Below are positions 8,990 to 18,513 of a stretch of 64,000 bases of DNA, in pieces. Numbering within the stretch: position 1 is the stretch's first letter; every line of letters begins with the position of its first letter. The notes under the pieces were generated by a model. It made no database searches. It was given only the letters and a program-made list of their open reading frames with translations, and was not told the DNA's origin. This stretch comes from Methylopila jiangsuensis (lineage in GTDB: Bacteria > Pseudomonadota > Alphaproteobacteria > Rhizobiales > Methylopilaceae). The position numbers and the translations under genes were made by a program. The DNA is taken from the NCBI RefSeq assembly GCF_027922305.1, contig NZ_BSFK01000009.1, positions 113,588 to 177,587 on the forward strand, given 5' to 3'.

Positions 8990-9731
8990 CCACATCCTCC
9001 CGCGGCCGTTCCTCGAGCCCAGGGCCGAGGGCGAGGCGCTTGTCGAACACGAAGCAGTCGCCGCGCCACAGGCTCTCGTCCGGCGCGACCGTCTCCAGAT
9101 ACTTCAGCACGCCGCCGTCGAGCTGGCGCACGTCAGCGAAGCCTTGAGCGAGCAGATGCGCGCCGGCCTTCTCGCAGCGGATGCCGCCGGTGCAGAACAT
9201 GGCGACGGTGCGATGCTTCGCCTCCGACAGCCGTTCGGCGACGAAACGGGGGAAGTCGCTGAAGCGCGCGGTCTCCGGGTCGATGGCGCCGGGAAAGCTT
9301 CCCATGGCGACCTCGAACCGGTTGCGCACGTCCACCAGCACCACGTCGTCGCGGGCGATCAGCGCGTTCCAGTCCTCGGGCGACACCCGCGCGCCCGTGG
9401 CCCGCGCCGGCGCGGCTTCGGGGTCGCCCAGCGTCACGATCTCGCGCTTCAGCTTCACCTTCAGGCGGCCGAACGGCCGTTCCGCGGCGGTGGAGCGCTT
9501 GACCTCCGCGCCTGCGAAGCGGTCCCCGAGCAGGTCGTCGCCGGCCAGTTCGGCGAGCAGCGCGTCGATGGCGTCGTCCGGGCCGGCCAGCGTGCCGTTG
9601 ACGCCCTCGGGCGCCACCAGCAGCGTGCCGCAGAGGCCGAGCCGTTCGCATAAGGCGAGCAGCCTCGGCCGCAGCGCCTCGGCGTCGGGCAGGTCCGCGA
9701 ACTTGTACAGGGCGACCACGGCGTGACTCAT
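8982..9731 (-). CDS. trhO: tRNA uridine(34) hydroxylase TrhO (rhodanese family, YceA)
   Basis: TrhO hydroxylates U34 of tRNAs using oxygen on the way to cmo5U/mo5U wobble modifications. The 249-residue protein has an N-terminal ferredoxin-like domain (VVALYKFADL, APEGVNGTLAG) and a rhodanese domain with the catalytic loop CTGGIRCEKA (Cys180). Length is at the short end for the family. It is the first gene of a two-gene unit with slyX. No strong Shine-Dalgarno precedes the ATG. Confidence 0.88.
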   Translation of the reverse strand: MSHAVVALYKFADLPDAEALRPRLLALCERLGLCGTLLVAPEGVNGTLAGPDDAIDALLAELAGDDLLGDRFAGAEVKRSTAAERPFGRLKVKLKREIVTLGDPEAAPARATGARVSPEDWNALIARDDVVLVDVRNRFEVAMGSFPGAIDPETARFSDFPRFVAERLSEAKHRTVAMFCTGGIRCEKAGAHLLAQGFADVRQLDGGVLKYLETVAPDESLWRGDCFVFDKRLALGPGLEERPREDVDV

Positions 9732-9966
9732 GCGCGGGAGTTAAACCCTCGGGCGGGGGGCGCCAAGCGCGGCGAAGCGCCGGACGCCCGCCCGGCCTGT
9801 GGTTTCGAGCGATTCAAAGCCGCTGGGTTCCGAGGGGGTTGGCGCGGGCCTCGCGCCGCCGCGGCGCGCCCCGGGCTTGTGAGGGGGGCTGGTCCGGTTC
9901 ATGGTGCGGGTCGCGCGTCGGCGGCCTCGAGGGCTGCGTCGCGCCGATTCTCGGAGGTTAAGGCTC

Positions 9967-12045
9967 GTGAAGGCACTGGATCGTCGCTGCGCCGCAGTTC
10001 TGGTCGCGGCGGCCGCGCTCTGGGCGCCGCAGGCGTCGGCGCGGCCGGACATGGAGCTCGACGCGGTCGCGGCGCGCACCTCGCTCGCCGGCAACTATCT
10101 TGCGGGCCGTGTGGCGGGGGCGCAGCGCGACGCCGAGGCCGCCGCCACCTTCTTCCGCGCCGCGCTGCGCGCCGACCCGCGCAATCCCGAGCTGCTGGAG
10201 CGGGCCTTCCTTCTGTCGGTGGCCGAGGGCGACCAGCGCGAGGCGATGCGCCTCGCCGAGCGGGTGGTCGCGGCGGACAGCTCCAACCGCATGGCCCAGC
10301 TGGCGCTCGCCACCAAGGCGCTGAAGGCAGGCTCCTACGCCCGGGCGCGCGGGCATCTGGCGCGCAGCGCCCGCGGTCCGCTGGCCGATCTGACCATTTC
10401 GCTGCTCACCGCCTGGTCCTGGCTCGGGGCCGACCAGCCGGCGCGGGCGCTGGAGACCATAGACCGGCTGCAGGGCGCGGATTTCTTCGGCACGTTCCGC
10501 GACTATCACGGCGCGCTGATCGCCGACCTCGCCGGCCGTCGCGCCGAGGCCTCGAAGCGCTATCAGGCGGCGATCGCCAGCGACGGCGCCGCCTTGCGCG
10601 TGTCGCAGGCGGCCGCCAGCTACTTCACCCGCATCGGCGACCGCGACAACGCGCTGAAGGCGCTGGCGGATCTGGAGAAGTCGGCTCCGCGCCACCCGCT
10701 GGCCCGCGCCGCGCGCGAGGCGATCGAGGGCGGCCGCGAGCCGGAGCGCCCGATCGCAAGCGTGGCGTACGGCGTGGCGGAGACGCTGTACGGCATCGGC
10801 GGCGCGCTGGGGCGGCAGGGCGGCGAGGATCTGTCGATCGTCTATCTGCAGCTCGCGCTGTTCGTGGCGCCCGATCACCCTATGGCGCTGGTGACGCTGG
10901 CCGATCTCTACGACCAGCTCAACCAGCACGCCCAGGCGGTGACGGTCTATGAGCGGGTGCCGGCCGCCTCGCCGCTGAAGCGGAACGCCGAGATCCAGCG
11001 GGCGATCGACCTCGACCGCCTCGACCGCACCGACGAGGCCAAGGCCGAACTCACCAAGCTGATCGAGGCCTCGCCCGACGATCAGGAGGCGATCGTGGCG
11101 CTCGGCAACATCGAGCGCGGACGCGAGCAGTTCGTGGAGGCCGCCGAGACCTACACCCGCGCCATCGCGCTGATCGGCAAGCGTCAGCCGGAGCCGGCGC
11201 CGGCGCCGGCCGCCGTGGTTCCGGCCGCCGCGGCGCCGAAGTCCGCGCCTTACGTGGTCCAGAAGGGCGACACCTTCTGGACGCTCGCCCGCGACCGGCT
11301 GGGCGACGGCGACCGCTGGGCCGAACTGGCGGCGCTGAACCGCACCCCGGAGGCCGAGCAGGCCAATGGCCGCAAGCTCGCGCGGAACAACGCGCTCTCT
11401 CTCGGCCAGACCATCCAGCTTCCGGTCGCGGCGCCGGCTCCCGCCGAGCCGAAGGCGGCCGAACCCGCGCCCGCAGAACCGAAGCCCGCCGAGGCGGCGG
11501 CGGAGCCCGCGAAGCCGACCCGCGCCGACTGGTCGCTGTTCTACGTGCGGGGCATCGCCTACGAGCGTTCGAAGCAGTGGCCGAAATCCGAGGCGGACCT
11601 GAAGCAGGCGCTGGCGCTCTATCCCGACCAGCCGCTGGTGCTGAACTATCTCGGCTACTCCTGGATCGATCAGGGGATCAATCTGGACGAGGGCATGACG
11701 ATGATCCGGCGCGCGGTCGAGCTGCGGCCCGACGACGGCTACATCGTGGACAGCCTCGGGTGGGCGCATTTCAAGCTCGGCAAATACGACGACGCCGTGC
11801 GCGAGCTGGAGCGCGCCGTGGAGCTGCGCCCGCAGGATCCGGTGATGAACGACCATCTGGGCGACGCCTACTGGAAGGTGGGGCGCAGGCTCGAGGCCGG
11901 GTTCCAGTGGAGCCACGCCCGCGACCTGAAGCCGGAGCCGGACGACCTGAAGAAGATCGAGGCCAAGCTGAAGAACGGCCTTCCCGACGCGCCGGCCACC
12001 AACGCGGCCGACGGCGAGGCGGAGAAGAAGCCCAACGGCGGCTGA
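9967..12045 (+). CDS. Exported TPR protein with an internal LysM domain
   Basis: A 692-residue protein. GTG 9967 is chosen because GGAGG lies 9 bases upstream and it gives a good signal peptide (cleavage near QASA); the frame is open from 9901. Many TPR units run through residues 45-405. Then comes a Pro/Ala linker, a LysM domain at about 429-486 ([13 protein letters not shown] through [10 protein letters not shown]), a second Pro/Ala/Glu linker, and further TPRs (about 518-650). LysM binds peptidoglycan N-acetyl sugars, so the protein is probably periplasmic and cell-wall associated. Homologues at this locus (before ispE) are usually TPR-only as far as I recall; the LysM insertion looks unusual. 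It is 4 bases from ispE and probably co-transcribed. Function unknown. Confidence 0.75.
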   Translation: MKALDRRCAAVLVAAAALWAPQASARPDMELDAVAARTSLAGNYLAGRVAGAQRDAEAAATFFRAALRADPRNPELLERAFLLSVAEGDQREAMRLAERVVAADSSNRMAQLALATKALKAGSYARARGHLARSARGPLADLTISLLTAWSWLGADQPARALETIDRLQGADFFGTFRDYHGALIADLAGRRAEASKRYQAAIASDGAALRVSQAAASYFTRIGDRDNALKALADLEKSAPRHPLARAAREAIEGGREPERPIASVAYGVAETLYGIGGALGRQGGEDLSIVYLQLALFVAPDHPMALVTLADLYDQLNQHAQAVTVYERVPAASPLKRNAEIQRAIDLDRLDRTDEAKAELTKLIEASPDDQEAIVALGNIERGREQFVEAAETYTRAIALIGKRQPEPAPAPAAVVPAAAAPKSAPYVVQKGDTFWTLARDRLGDGDRWAELAALNRTPEAEQANGRKLARNNALSLGQTIQLPVAAPAPAEPKAAEPAPAEPKPAEAAAEPAKPTRADWSLFYVRGIAYERSKQWPKSEADLKQALALYPDQPLVLNYLGYSWIDQGINLDEGMTMIRRAVELRPDDGYIVDSLGWAHFKLGKYDDAVRELERAVELRPQDPVMNDHLGDAYWKVGRRLEAGFQWSHARDLKPEPDDLKKIEAKLKNGLPDAPATNAADGEAEKKPNGG

Positions 12046-12049
12046 TCGC

Positions 12050-12910
12050 GTGGCGCCGCACCTGCTGCGCGAGCGCGCGCCGGCCAAGGTCAATCTCACG
12101 CTGCACGTTCTCGGGCGGCGCGACGACGGCTATCACGAGCTGGACAGTCTGGTGGCCTTCGCCGGCTGCGCCGCGGACCTGCTGACGCTGGAGCCGGGGC
12201 CGTCGCCGGCGCTCGCCGTCTCCGGCCCGTTCGCGCAGGCCGCGGGCCCCGAGGACGGCAATCTGGTGCTGAAGGCCGCCCGCGCGCTGGCCGCCCGGGT
12301 GGAGGGGCTCAGGACCGGCCGGTTCGCGCTCACCAAGCGCGTGCCGGTGGCGGCGGGCCTCGGCGGCGGCTCGGCGGACGCCGCCGCCGCGCTCCGGCTG
12401 CTGGCGCGGGCGAACGGCCTCGCGGCCGACGATCCCCGGCTGATGGAGGCGGCGACGGAGGCGGGCTCCGACGTGCCGGTGTGCCTGGCCTCCCGCGCCG
12501 CCCGCATGGCGGGGCGGGGCGAGCGGCTTTCGCCCGTGACGCTGCCGCCGCAGCCTGCGGTGCTGCTCAATCCGATGCGGCCGGTGGCGACCGCCGACGT
12601 GTTCCGGGCGCTCGGCCTCGCCGCCGGGGGGCGCATGGCCGCGCCCGCCCCGGCCGCCTTCGCGGACCCGACCGAGGAGATCGCGCGCGGCCGCAACGAT
12701 CTGGAGGCGGCGGCGGTGCGGATCGCGCCCGAGATCGGCGCCGGGCTGATGCTGGTCGCGTCCCAGACCGGATGCCGGGGCGTGCGCATGTCGGGCTCCG
12801 GCGCCACCGTCTTCGGCCTGTTCGAGACCCCGCAGGCCGCGCGCCGCGCCGCGCGCGCCCTGTCCGCGGCGGCCCCCGGCTGGTGGGTGCGCTCAACCCT
12901 GCTGCGCTGA
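12050..12910 (+). CDS. ispE: 4-diphosphocytidyl-2-C-methyl-D-erythritol kinase
   Basis: GHMP kinase of the MEP isoprenoid pathway; phosphorylates CDP-methylerythritol. The 286-residue protein shows the N-terminal [20 protein letters not shown] motif, the ATP loop [20 protein letters not shown] and the C-terminal [10 protein letters not shown] motif. The GTG start lies 4 bases after the TPR gene stop. Another isoprenoid gene, ispB, lies nearby on the opposite strand. Confidence 0.92.
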   Translation: MAPHLLRERAPAKVNLTLHVLGRRDDGYHELDSLVAFAGCAADLLTLEPGPSPALAVSGPFAQAAGPEDGNLVLKAARALAARVEGLRTGRFALTKRVPVAAGLGGGSADAAAALRLLARANGLAADDPRLMEAATEAGSDVPVCLASRAARMAGRGERLSPVTLPPQPAVLLNPMRPVATADVFRALGLAAGGRMAAPAPAAFADPTEEIARGRNDLEAAAVRIAPEIGAGLMLVASQTGCRGVRMSGSGATVFGLFETPQAARRAARALSAAAPGWWVRSTLLR

Positions 12911-12918
12911 GGACGCCC

Positions 12919-13239
12919 ATGAACGCCCTGGTCTTCGTCGCCGCGGCCCTGTTCGAGATCGCCGGCTGCTTCGCCTTCTGGGCGGTGTTCCGGCTGCAGG
13001 CCTCGCCGCTGTGGCTGGGCGCGGGGCTCGTGTCGCTGGTCGCCTTCGCCTGGCTGCTGACGCTCGCCGAGGTCGACGCCGCCGGCCGCGCTTACGCGGT
13101 CTATGGCGGCATCTATGTGGCGGCGTCGATCGGCTGGCTTTGGGCGGTGGAGGGCGTGCGCCCCGACCGCTGGGACCTGACCGGATCGACCATCGTTCTG
13201 CTGGGGGCCGCGGTGGTGCTGTTCGGCCCGCGGGGGTGA
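12919..13239 (+). CDS. YnfA/UPF0060 small membrane protein
   Basis: A 106-residue protein with four predicted membrane segments, ending in the typical [18 protein letters not shown] segment. It matches the UPF0060 (YnfA) family, distantly related to small multidrug transporters; function not firmly known. It starts 8 bases after ispE and converges on ispB. Confidence 0.85.
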   Translation: MNALVFVAAALFEIAGCFAFWAVFRLQASPLWLGAGLVSLVAFAWLLTLAEVDAAGRAYAVYGGIYVAASIGWLWAVEGVRPDRWDLTGSTIVLLGAAVVLFGPRG

Positions 13240-13246
13240 TCCCGCC

Positions 13247-14293
13247 TCAGTGGGCGCGGGCGGTCACGAAATCGACCACCTCGGTCAGGGCGTGGACCAC
13301 CGGGCGGTTTGGGAACGGCGCGAGCGCGCCGCGCGCCGCGGCGCCATAGCGGCGGGCCTGCTCCAGCGTGGCCTCGATCGCGCCGTGGCGGCGCAGCAGC
13401 CGGATGGCCTGCTCCAGATCGCCGTCGTCGATCCGGCCGTCCTCCAGCGCGCGGCGCCAGAAGGCGCGCTCGTCCTCGGCGCCCTCGCGATAGGCGATCA
13501 CCACCGGCAGCGTGATCTTGCCCTCGCGGAAGTCGTCGCCGACCTTCTTGCCGAGATCGGCTTCGAGCCCGCCATAGTCCAGCGCGTCGTCCACCAGCTG
13601 GAAGGCGACGCCGAGATTCATGCCGTAGTCGCGCGCCGCCGCCTGCTCGGCCGCCGGACGCGCCGCGATCACCGGCCCGACCTCGCAGGCGGCGGCGAAC
13701 AGGGCGGCGGTCTTGCCGCGCACCACGGCGAGGTAGTCGTCCTCGGAGGTGGCCATGTTCTTGGCGACGGCGAGCTGCATCACCTCGCCCTCGGCGATCA
13801 CCGCGGCGGCGTCGGCGAGGATGCGCAGCGCCTCCAGCGAGCCGACCTCGACCATCATCTTGAAGGCCTGGCCCAGCAGGAAGTCGCCCACCAGCACGCT
13901 GGCGCCGTTGCCCCACAGCATGCGGGCGGCGAGCTTGCCGCGGCGCATCTCCGAGCCGTCGACCACGTCGTCGTGCAGCAGGGTGGCGGTGTGCATGAAC
14001 TCGACGGAAGCGGCGAGCTTCACGTCGCCCTCGCCGGAATAGCCGCACAGCGCCGCGGTCGCGAGCGTCAGCATGGGCCGCAGCCGCTTGCCGCCGGAGG
14101 CGATCAGATGGGTCGCGATCTCCGGAACCATCGCCACGTCGGAGCCGACCCGGGACAGGATGACGGCGTTGACGCGCTCCATGCCCGGCGCGACGAGCTC
14201 GATCAACGGATCGATGCCGGAAGCGGAGACCGCCGCCTTGCGCTCGTCCAACGGCGCTGCCACACCCAAACCCTGCCGCTCCTCGACGGTCAA
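13247..14293 (-). CDS. ispB: Long-chain polyprenyl diphosphate synthase (octaprenyl/decaprenyl)
   Basis: Trans-prenyl chain elongation from FPP and IPP, supplying the ubiquinone side chain. The 348-residue protein has both aspartate-rich motifs, LLHDDVVDGSEMRRG and LVDDALDYGG, and the GGKRLRPML substrate motif. Small residues before the first DDxxD (HTATLLHDD) fit a long-chain product; exact chain length is not readable. It is divergent from the DUF2007 gene, an order I recognise from Rhizobiales. Confidence 0.88.
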   Translation of the reverse strand: MTVEERQGLGVAAPLDERKAAVSASGIDPLIELVAPGMERVNAVILSRVGSDVAMVPEIATHLIASGGKRLRPMLTLATAALCGYSGEGDVKLAASVEFMHTATLLHDDVVDGSEMRRGKLAARMLWGNGASVLVGDFLLGQAFKMMVEVGSLEALRILADAAAVIAEGEVMQLAVAKNMATSEDDYLAVVRGKTAALFAAACEVGPVIAARPAAEQAAARDYGMNLGVAFQLVDDALDYGGLEADLGKKVGDDFREGKITLPVVIAYREGAEDERAFWRRALEDGRIDDGDLEQAIRLLRRHGAIEATLEQARRYGAAARGALAPFPNRPVVHALTEVVDFVTARAH

Positions 14294-14354
14294 AAACGTG
14301 GGCGGACCCTAGCCATCGCGGCACGGAGGGGCAAGCGCGAAAGCGGCGTCGCGG

Positions 14355-14453
14355 TCATCCGACGCCGAGCGCGGCTTTCGCGGCCATGAGTTGCTGCGAA
14401 GCGAAGGCCAGCAGGAACAGGGCGGCGAAGAGGCACACGAGTTCGGTACGCAT
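14355..14453 (-). CDS. Small hydrophobic ORF, 32 residues, hypothetical
   Basis: Starts MRTELVCLFAALFLLAF and ends AAKAALGVG: one membrane-spanning segment with a short tail. It lies in the 352-base gap between ispB and the DUF2007 gene, in the same direction as ispB and about 60 bases upstream of it. No convincing Shine-Dalgarno is visible, so it may not be translated. Apart from this ORF I see nothing definite in 14294-14645. Confidence 0.3.
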   Translation of the reverse strand: MRTELVCLFAALFLLAFASQQLMAAKAALGVG

Positions 14454-14645
14454 CGGACAGGCCCGTCAGATCGGTGTGATCGGGAACGGTTCTGTCGTGC
14501 CCGCCGGCGTCGGCGAAAGTGGGGCGCCTTCGGGGCGGTTCCGGCCCTATTGGTAAAGCCGCGCACGCCATGCGCCCGGCGTTGCCGGAGGGCCACAGCC
14601 GCCCCATGCTCAAACGCCTGAGGCGACGCCGAGACAGGAGCCGAA

Positions 14646-14876
14646 ATGCAGGAACTCGTCCGAAGCAACGACCGCGTGCTGCTGTCCTTCGTCCGCGCCG
14701 TGCTCAGCGAGGAGGGCGTCGAGCATCTGGTGCTCGACGGCGCCATGAGCGTGCTGGAGGGCTCGCTCGGCATCCTGGCGGCGCGGGTCATGGTGCAGGA
14801 CGAGGACGAGGCCCGCGCCCGGCGCGTGCTGGCGGAGCGGGGCGTGGGGCACGAACTGCGCCCCGAGCGGCCGTGA
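14646..14876 (+). CDS. DUF2007 domain protein
   Basis: A 76-residue protein with the DUF2007 pattern: MQELVRSNDRVLLSFVRAVL, a VLDGAMSVLEGSLG segment and an RVMVQDEDEARARRVL helix. The family is called a putative signal-transducing protein, but its role is unknown. AGGAG is well placed before the ATG. Its stop overlaps the GTG start of the methyltransferase gene by 4 bases, so the two are translationally coupled. Confidence 0.85.
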   Translation: MQELVRSNDRVLLSFVRAVLSEEGVEHLVLDGAMSVLEGSLGILAARVMVQDEDEARARRVLAERGVGHELRPERP

Positions 14877-15643
14877 CCGGGATCGGCTCCGCGCCGGCCG
14901 ACGGCCTGACCGAGGACGGCTTTTTCGGCGGCCGTCTTCGCCTGCTGCAGCCGCGCCGGGGCCACCGGGTCGGCACCGACGCGGCCCTGCTCACCGCCGC
15001 CGCCCGGGGGCTGCTGAAGGACGGCGACCGGATCGCCGAGTTCGGCGCCGGCGTCGGCGCGGTGGGGCTGTCGCTGGCGCTCAGCGGCGCGGAGAGCGCC
15101 ACGCTGGTGGAGATCGACCCCGCGACCGCGGAGCTCGCCCGCGACAACGCCCGGCGCAACGGCGTGGCCGCGGCCGTGCTGACCGCGGACGTGGCCGACG
15201 TGGGCCGTCCGGGCCTCGGGGAGGAGATGCGGGACGCGTTCGATCTGGTGGTCGCGAACCCGCCCTTCGACGCGGTCGGACGCTTCCGCGCCTCGCCCCA
15301 GGCGGACAGGGCGCGGGCGCATGCGGCCGGAGAGGGGCTGGCGGAAATCTGGGTCCGCGCCGCGGCGCGGCTGCTCAGGCCCGGCGGCCATGCGGTGATG
15401 ATCCACCGGCCGGAGGCGATCGGCGAGCTTGTGGCGGCGTTCGGGGGCCGCTTCGGCGACCTGAGACTGAAGCCGGTGCAGGCCCGCGCCGACGGCCCCG
15501 CCATCCGCCTTCTGGTCTCGGCCCGCAAAGGGCGGCGCGGCGCGCTGACGCTGTCGCCGCCCTTCGTCCTGCACGGCCCGGACGGGGCCGTGACCCTGGA
15601 GGCGCACGCCGTGCAGCGCGGCCAGGCCACGCTGCCGTTGTGA
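14873..15643 (+). CDS. SAM-dependent N6-adenine methyltransferase (TrmN6-like)
   Basis: A 256-residue class I methyltransferase. Motif I is EFGAGVGAVGLSLAL and the catalytic NPPF motif (VANPPFDAVG) marks an amino-group methylase of the TrmN6/YfiC type, which methylates A37 of tRNA1(Val) in E. coli. The N-terminal LQPRRGHRVGTDAALL segment also fits that family. The GTG start overlaps the DUF2007 stop. The tRNA substrate here is inferred. Confidence 0.8.
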   Translation: MTGIGSAPADGLTEDGFFGGRLRLLQPRRGHRVGTDAALLTAAARGLLKDGDRIAEFGAGVGAVGLSLALSGAESATLVEIDPATAELARDNARRNGVAAAVLTADVADVGRPGLGEEMRDAFDLVVANPPFDAVGRFRASPQADRARAHAAGEGLAEIWVRAAARLLRPGGHAVMIHRPEAIGELVAAFGGRFGDLRLKPVQARADGPAIRLLVSARKGRRGALTLSPPFVLHGPDGAVTLEAHAVQRGQATLPL

Positions 15644-15663
15644 GGGCCGGCCGGCTTCGGCGG

Positions 15664-15999
15664 TTAGCGGTAGTAGCGGCGCGGGCCGCAGACCTCCCGG
15701 GTGCGGGTGACGTAGCGGTAGCCGTTCCACGAGCGCACGGTGGTCAAGCGGCAGCGCGGCCGCGCGGCGCGGTAGCCGTAGTAGGGCGCCGGCGCGTAGT
15801 AGCGGCGGGGGCCGTAATAGCGGCGCGGCCCATAGTGCCGGTAGCCGCGGTGATAGACCGGCTGGTAGTAGCCGCCGCCGTAATAGGCCGGGCCGCCGAA
15901 GCCGACGCCGATCACCACGTCGCCGGCGGAGGCGGCGGTGGGCGCCGCCGCGGCGGCGCCCAGGGCGAGAACGGCGGCGAGAACGAACCTGCGAACCAT
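15664..15999 (-). CDS. Secreted Tyr/Gly/Arg-rich small protein
   Basis: A 111-residue protein with a clear signal peptide (cleavage near ASAG) and a low-complexity middle with near-tandem YGPRRYY units, followed by a conserved-looking C-terminal segment with two Cys (CRLTTV and VCGPRRYY) and an RSWNGYRYV stretch. Similar short secreted proteins are common in Rhizobiales, but I cannot assign a function. It converges on the methyltransferase gene. The region 16000-16200 upstream holds nothing else I can identify. Confidence 0.7.
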   Translation of the reverse strand: MVRRFVLAAVLALGAAAAAPTAASAGDVVIGVGFGGPAYYGGGYYQPVYHRGYRHYGPRRYYGPRRYYAPAPYYGYRAARPRCRLTTVRSWNGYRYVTRTREVCGPRRYYR

Positions 16000-16200
16000 G
16001 ATGTCCTCCCAAAGGGCGTGACGCCCGTCCGGACTCCGCGTCTCCCGCCCGCGCCGTGCGGGCGTCAGGGACCGGCGTCCTCATGGGATCGAGAGTGGCC
16101 GCCACGCGCTGAACGCGGTCTGAGACCCGCATTCATCACGCGTTCATGGCCTTGAGGCCGGGCGGTTGTGCGGGGCGGGCCTGCGTCCTATCTCCGGATC

Positions 16201-17067
16201 ATGTCCACGCCGCTCCACGCCCTCCGCCGCGCGCTTGCGCCCGTCCTTCCCGAGCGCCTGCGCGGCGACCGTCCGGTGGTGCCGGTGGTCCGGCTGCAGG
16301 GCGCGATCGGCGTCGGCGGCCCCTTGCGCCCCGCTCTGACGCTCGCCGGCTGCGCGCCGCAGCTTGAGCGCGCCTTCGGAACGCCCGGCGCCCGCGAGGT
16401 GGCGATCATCGTCAATTCGCCCGGCGGCTCGCCGGTGCAGGCCCATCTGATCCACCGCCGCATCCGCCAACTGGCGGCGGAGAAGGAGCTTGGCGTCACC
16501 GTGTTCGTGGAGGACGCCGCGGCGTCCGGCGGCTACATGATCGCCTGCGCCGGCGACGAGATCGTCGCCGACCCGTCCTCCATCGTCGGCTCCATCGGCG
16601 TGGTGTCCGCGGGCTTCGGCTTCGACCGGGCGATCGAGCGGCTCGGCGTCGACCGCCGGCTGCATGCCTCGGGCGCCAACAAGGCGATCCTCGATCCGTT
16701 CTCGCCGGAGAAGCCCGAGGACGTGGAGCGGCTGAAGGACATCCAGCGCGAGGTGCACGAGCATTTCATCGCGCTGGTGAAGGAGCGCCGGGGCGCGGCG
16801 CTGGACGACGCCGACGGCGAGCTGTTCTCCGGCGCGTTCTGGACCGCCTCCACCGGGCTCGGCCTCGGCCTGGTGGACCGCATCGGCGATCTGCGCGCCA
16901 CGCTCAAGGAGCGCTGGGGCGAGAAGGTGGACATCCGGCTGATCGCCTCCCGCCAGCCGCTGCTGCGCCGCCTGTCGGGCCGGGGCGACGGCGTGGGCGC
17001 GGAGCTGGCCGGCGAGGCGCTGGCGGCGCTCGAATCCCGCGCGCTGTGGTCCCGCCTCGGGCTCTGA
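16201..17067 (+). CDS. S49 family signal peptide peptidase-like protease (SppA/SohB type)
   Basis: A 288-residue serine protease of family S49 with the conserved NSPGGSP region (VNSPGGSPVQA), the catalytic-serine segment DAAASGGYMIACAGDEI, and the SIVGSIGVV motif. The short single-domain form lacks an obvious membrane anchor and corresponds to the short SppA/SohB type that degrades cleaved signal peptides or acts in membrane protein quality control. ATG 16201 is chosen because the conserved region begins shortly after; the frame is open to 16168. Confidence 0.85.
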   Translation: MSTPLHALRRALAPVLPERLRGDRPVVPVVRLQGAIGVGGPLRPALTLAGCAPQLERAFGTPGAREVAIIVNSPGGSPVQAHLIHRRIRQLAAEKELGVTVFVEDAAASGGYMIACAGDEIVADPSSIVGSIGVVSAGFGFDRAIERLGVDRRLHASGANKAILDPFSPEKPEDVERLKDIQREVHEHFIALVKERRGAALDDADGELFSGAFWTASTGLGLGLVDRIGDLRATLKERWGEKVDIRLIASRQPLLRRLSGRGDGVGAELAGEALAALESRALWSRLGL

Positions 17068-17171
17068 GCGGATCGCGGCCGTTTCCGCTTGGCCGCGCGC
17101 CCCGCGCGCGCCATGATCCTGCGGCGGCGTTCCTCATCCGCCCCATGGCCCCAAGGAGTCCTGAGCCCCCG

Positions 17172-17405
17172 ATGCCGCCTTTTCTGGTGATCGCCGCGGC
17201 CGCCGCCGGCGCGGTCTACGGCGCCAAGGCGCTGCGGCGCGAATGGCGCCGGGTCAACCGCGCGCTCGACGAGAGCGAGCGCCTGCGCGAGGCCGACGAG
17301 CGCGACCTGCGCCCGACGCTGCGGCGCGACCCCGCCACCGGCGAATACCGGGTGGGCGCATCGGATCCGCAGTCCCTGGCCGACTCCGCGTCCCGTCCGT
17401 CCTGA
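17172..17405 (+). CDS. Small membrane-anchored hypothetical protein
   Basis: A 77-residue protein: one N-terminal membrane segment ([18 protein letters not shown]) followed by a charged tail ([18 protein letters not shown]) and a DPATGEYRV segment. Similar proteins sit between the S49 peptidase and glyQ in Rhizobiales, as I recall. Function unknown. Confidence 0.6.
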   Translation: MPPFLVIAAAAAGAVYGAKALRREWRRVNRALDESERLREADERDLRPTLRRDPATGEYRVGASDPQSLADSASRPS

Positions 17406-17505
17406 CGGCGGCCCGCGGTCAGGACGCGGCGCTTGCCTCGTCCGGCCGCGTCGCCTAGCGTCCGCCGCGCTTCATCCCCCGCGCCGCCGGACCTCGCCTG
17501 AGCCC

Positions 17506-18429
17506 ATGACCGCCGATCCGCTTTCGCCCGCCCGCTCGTTCCAGGGGCTCATCCTCACGCTGCAGCGCTTCTGGGCGGAGCAGGGCTGCGTGGTGCTGCA
17601 GCCCTACGACATGGAGGTGGGCGCTGGCACGTTCCACCCGGCGACCACGCTGCGCTCGCTCGGGCCGAAGCCGTGGAAGGCGGCTTACGTGCAGCCCTCC
17701 CGCCGGCCGAAGGACGGGCGCTACGGCGAGAACCCCAACCGGTTCCAGCACTACTACCAGTTCCAGGTCATCCTGAAGCCGAGCCCGGACAACCTGCAGG
17801 AGCTCTATCTCGACAGCCTCAAGGCCATCGGGCTCGACCCGGCGCTGCACGACGTGCGCTTCGTGGAGGACGACTGGGAGAGCCCGACGCTGGGCGCCTG
17901 GGGCCTCGGCTGGGAGTGCTGGTGCGACGGCATGGAGGTGTCGCAGTTCACCTATTTCCAGCAGGTGGCGGGCGTGGACTGCAACCCGGTCTCGGGCGAG
18001 CTGACCTACGGCCTCGAGCGCCTCGCCATGTACATCCAGGGCGTGGACCGGGGCTTCGACCTGAACTTCAACGGCCGCGAGGGCGACGAGAAGATCACCT
18101 ATGGCGACGTGTTCCGGCAGGCGGAGCAGGAGTACTCCCGCTTCAACTTCGAGCACGCCGACGTCGGCCTGCTGAAGCGCCATTTCGAGGACGCCGAGGC
18201 CGAGTGCCGCGCGCTGCTGGCGGCCGGCGAGGCGGGCGAGCGCCACCTGATGGCCATGCCGGCCTACGATCAGGCCATCAAGGCCAGCCACGCCTTCAAC
18301 CTGCTCGACGCCCGCGGCGTGATCTCGGTCACCGAGCGCCAGAGCTACATCCTGCGGGTGCGCGAACTCGCCAAGGCCTGCGGCGCCGCCTGGCTGAAGA
18401 CCGAGGCCGGCGGGGCGCAGGCGGCGTAA
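17506..18429 (+). CDS. glyQ: Glycine--tRNA ligase, alpha subunit
   Basis: Class II aminoacyl-tRNA synthetase alpha subunit of the bacterial alpha2beta2 GlyRS. The 307-residue protein shows the family's conserved start ([18 protein letters not shown]), [19 protein letters not shown] and the EFTYFQQ-like [12 protein letters not shown] motif 3 region. It should pair with GlyS, usually encoded just downstream. Here it is followed by a palindromic repeat and the convergent flgL, and no glyS is in the window. Confidence 0.95.
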   Translation: MTADPLSPARSFQGLILTLQRFWAEQGCVVLQPYDMEVGAGTFHPATTLRSLGPKPWKAAYVQPSRRPKDGRYGENPNRFQHYYQFQVILKPSPDNLQELYLDSLKAIGLDPALHDVRFVEDDWESPTLGAWGLGWECWCDGMEVSQFTYFQQVAGVDCNPVSGELTYGLERLAMYIQGVDRGFDLNFNGREGDEKITYGDVFRQAEQEYSRFNFEHADVGLLKRHFEDAEAECRALLAAGEAGERHLMAMPAYDQAIKASHAFNLLDARGVISVTERQSYILRVRELAKACGAAWLKTEAGGAQAA

Positions 18430-18452
18430 GGTCCGCCGCGAGGCTGCTTCGA

Positions 18453-18483
18453 CGTCATGCCCGAGGCGCGCTCGGGCATGACG
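18453..18483. repeat. REP-like palindrome, copy 1
   Basis: Perfect 13-base arms CGTCATGCCCGAG / CTCGGGCATGACG with a 5-base loop, between convergent glyQ and flgL. It shares the CGTCATGCCCG core with the elements at 25896 and 55777. It may also act as a terminator hairpin. Confidence 0.75.
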
Positions 18484-18513
18484 GGAGTGTGGCGTGAGCG
18501 GCGTAAGGGCCGC

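Noticed and set aside
15760..15860. Short tandem DNA repeats as a CRISPR or minisatellite
   Set aside because: They encode the YGPRRYY units of a secreted protein and lack spacers of equal size.
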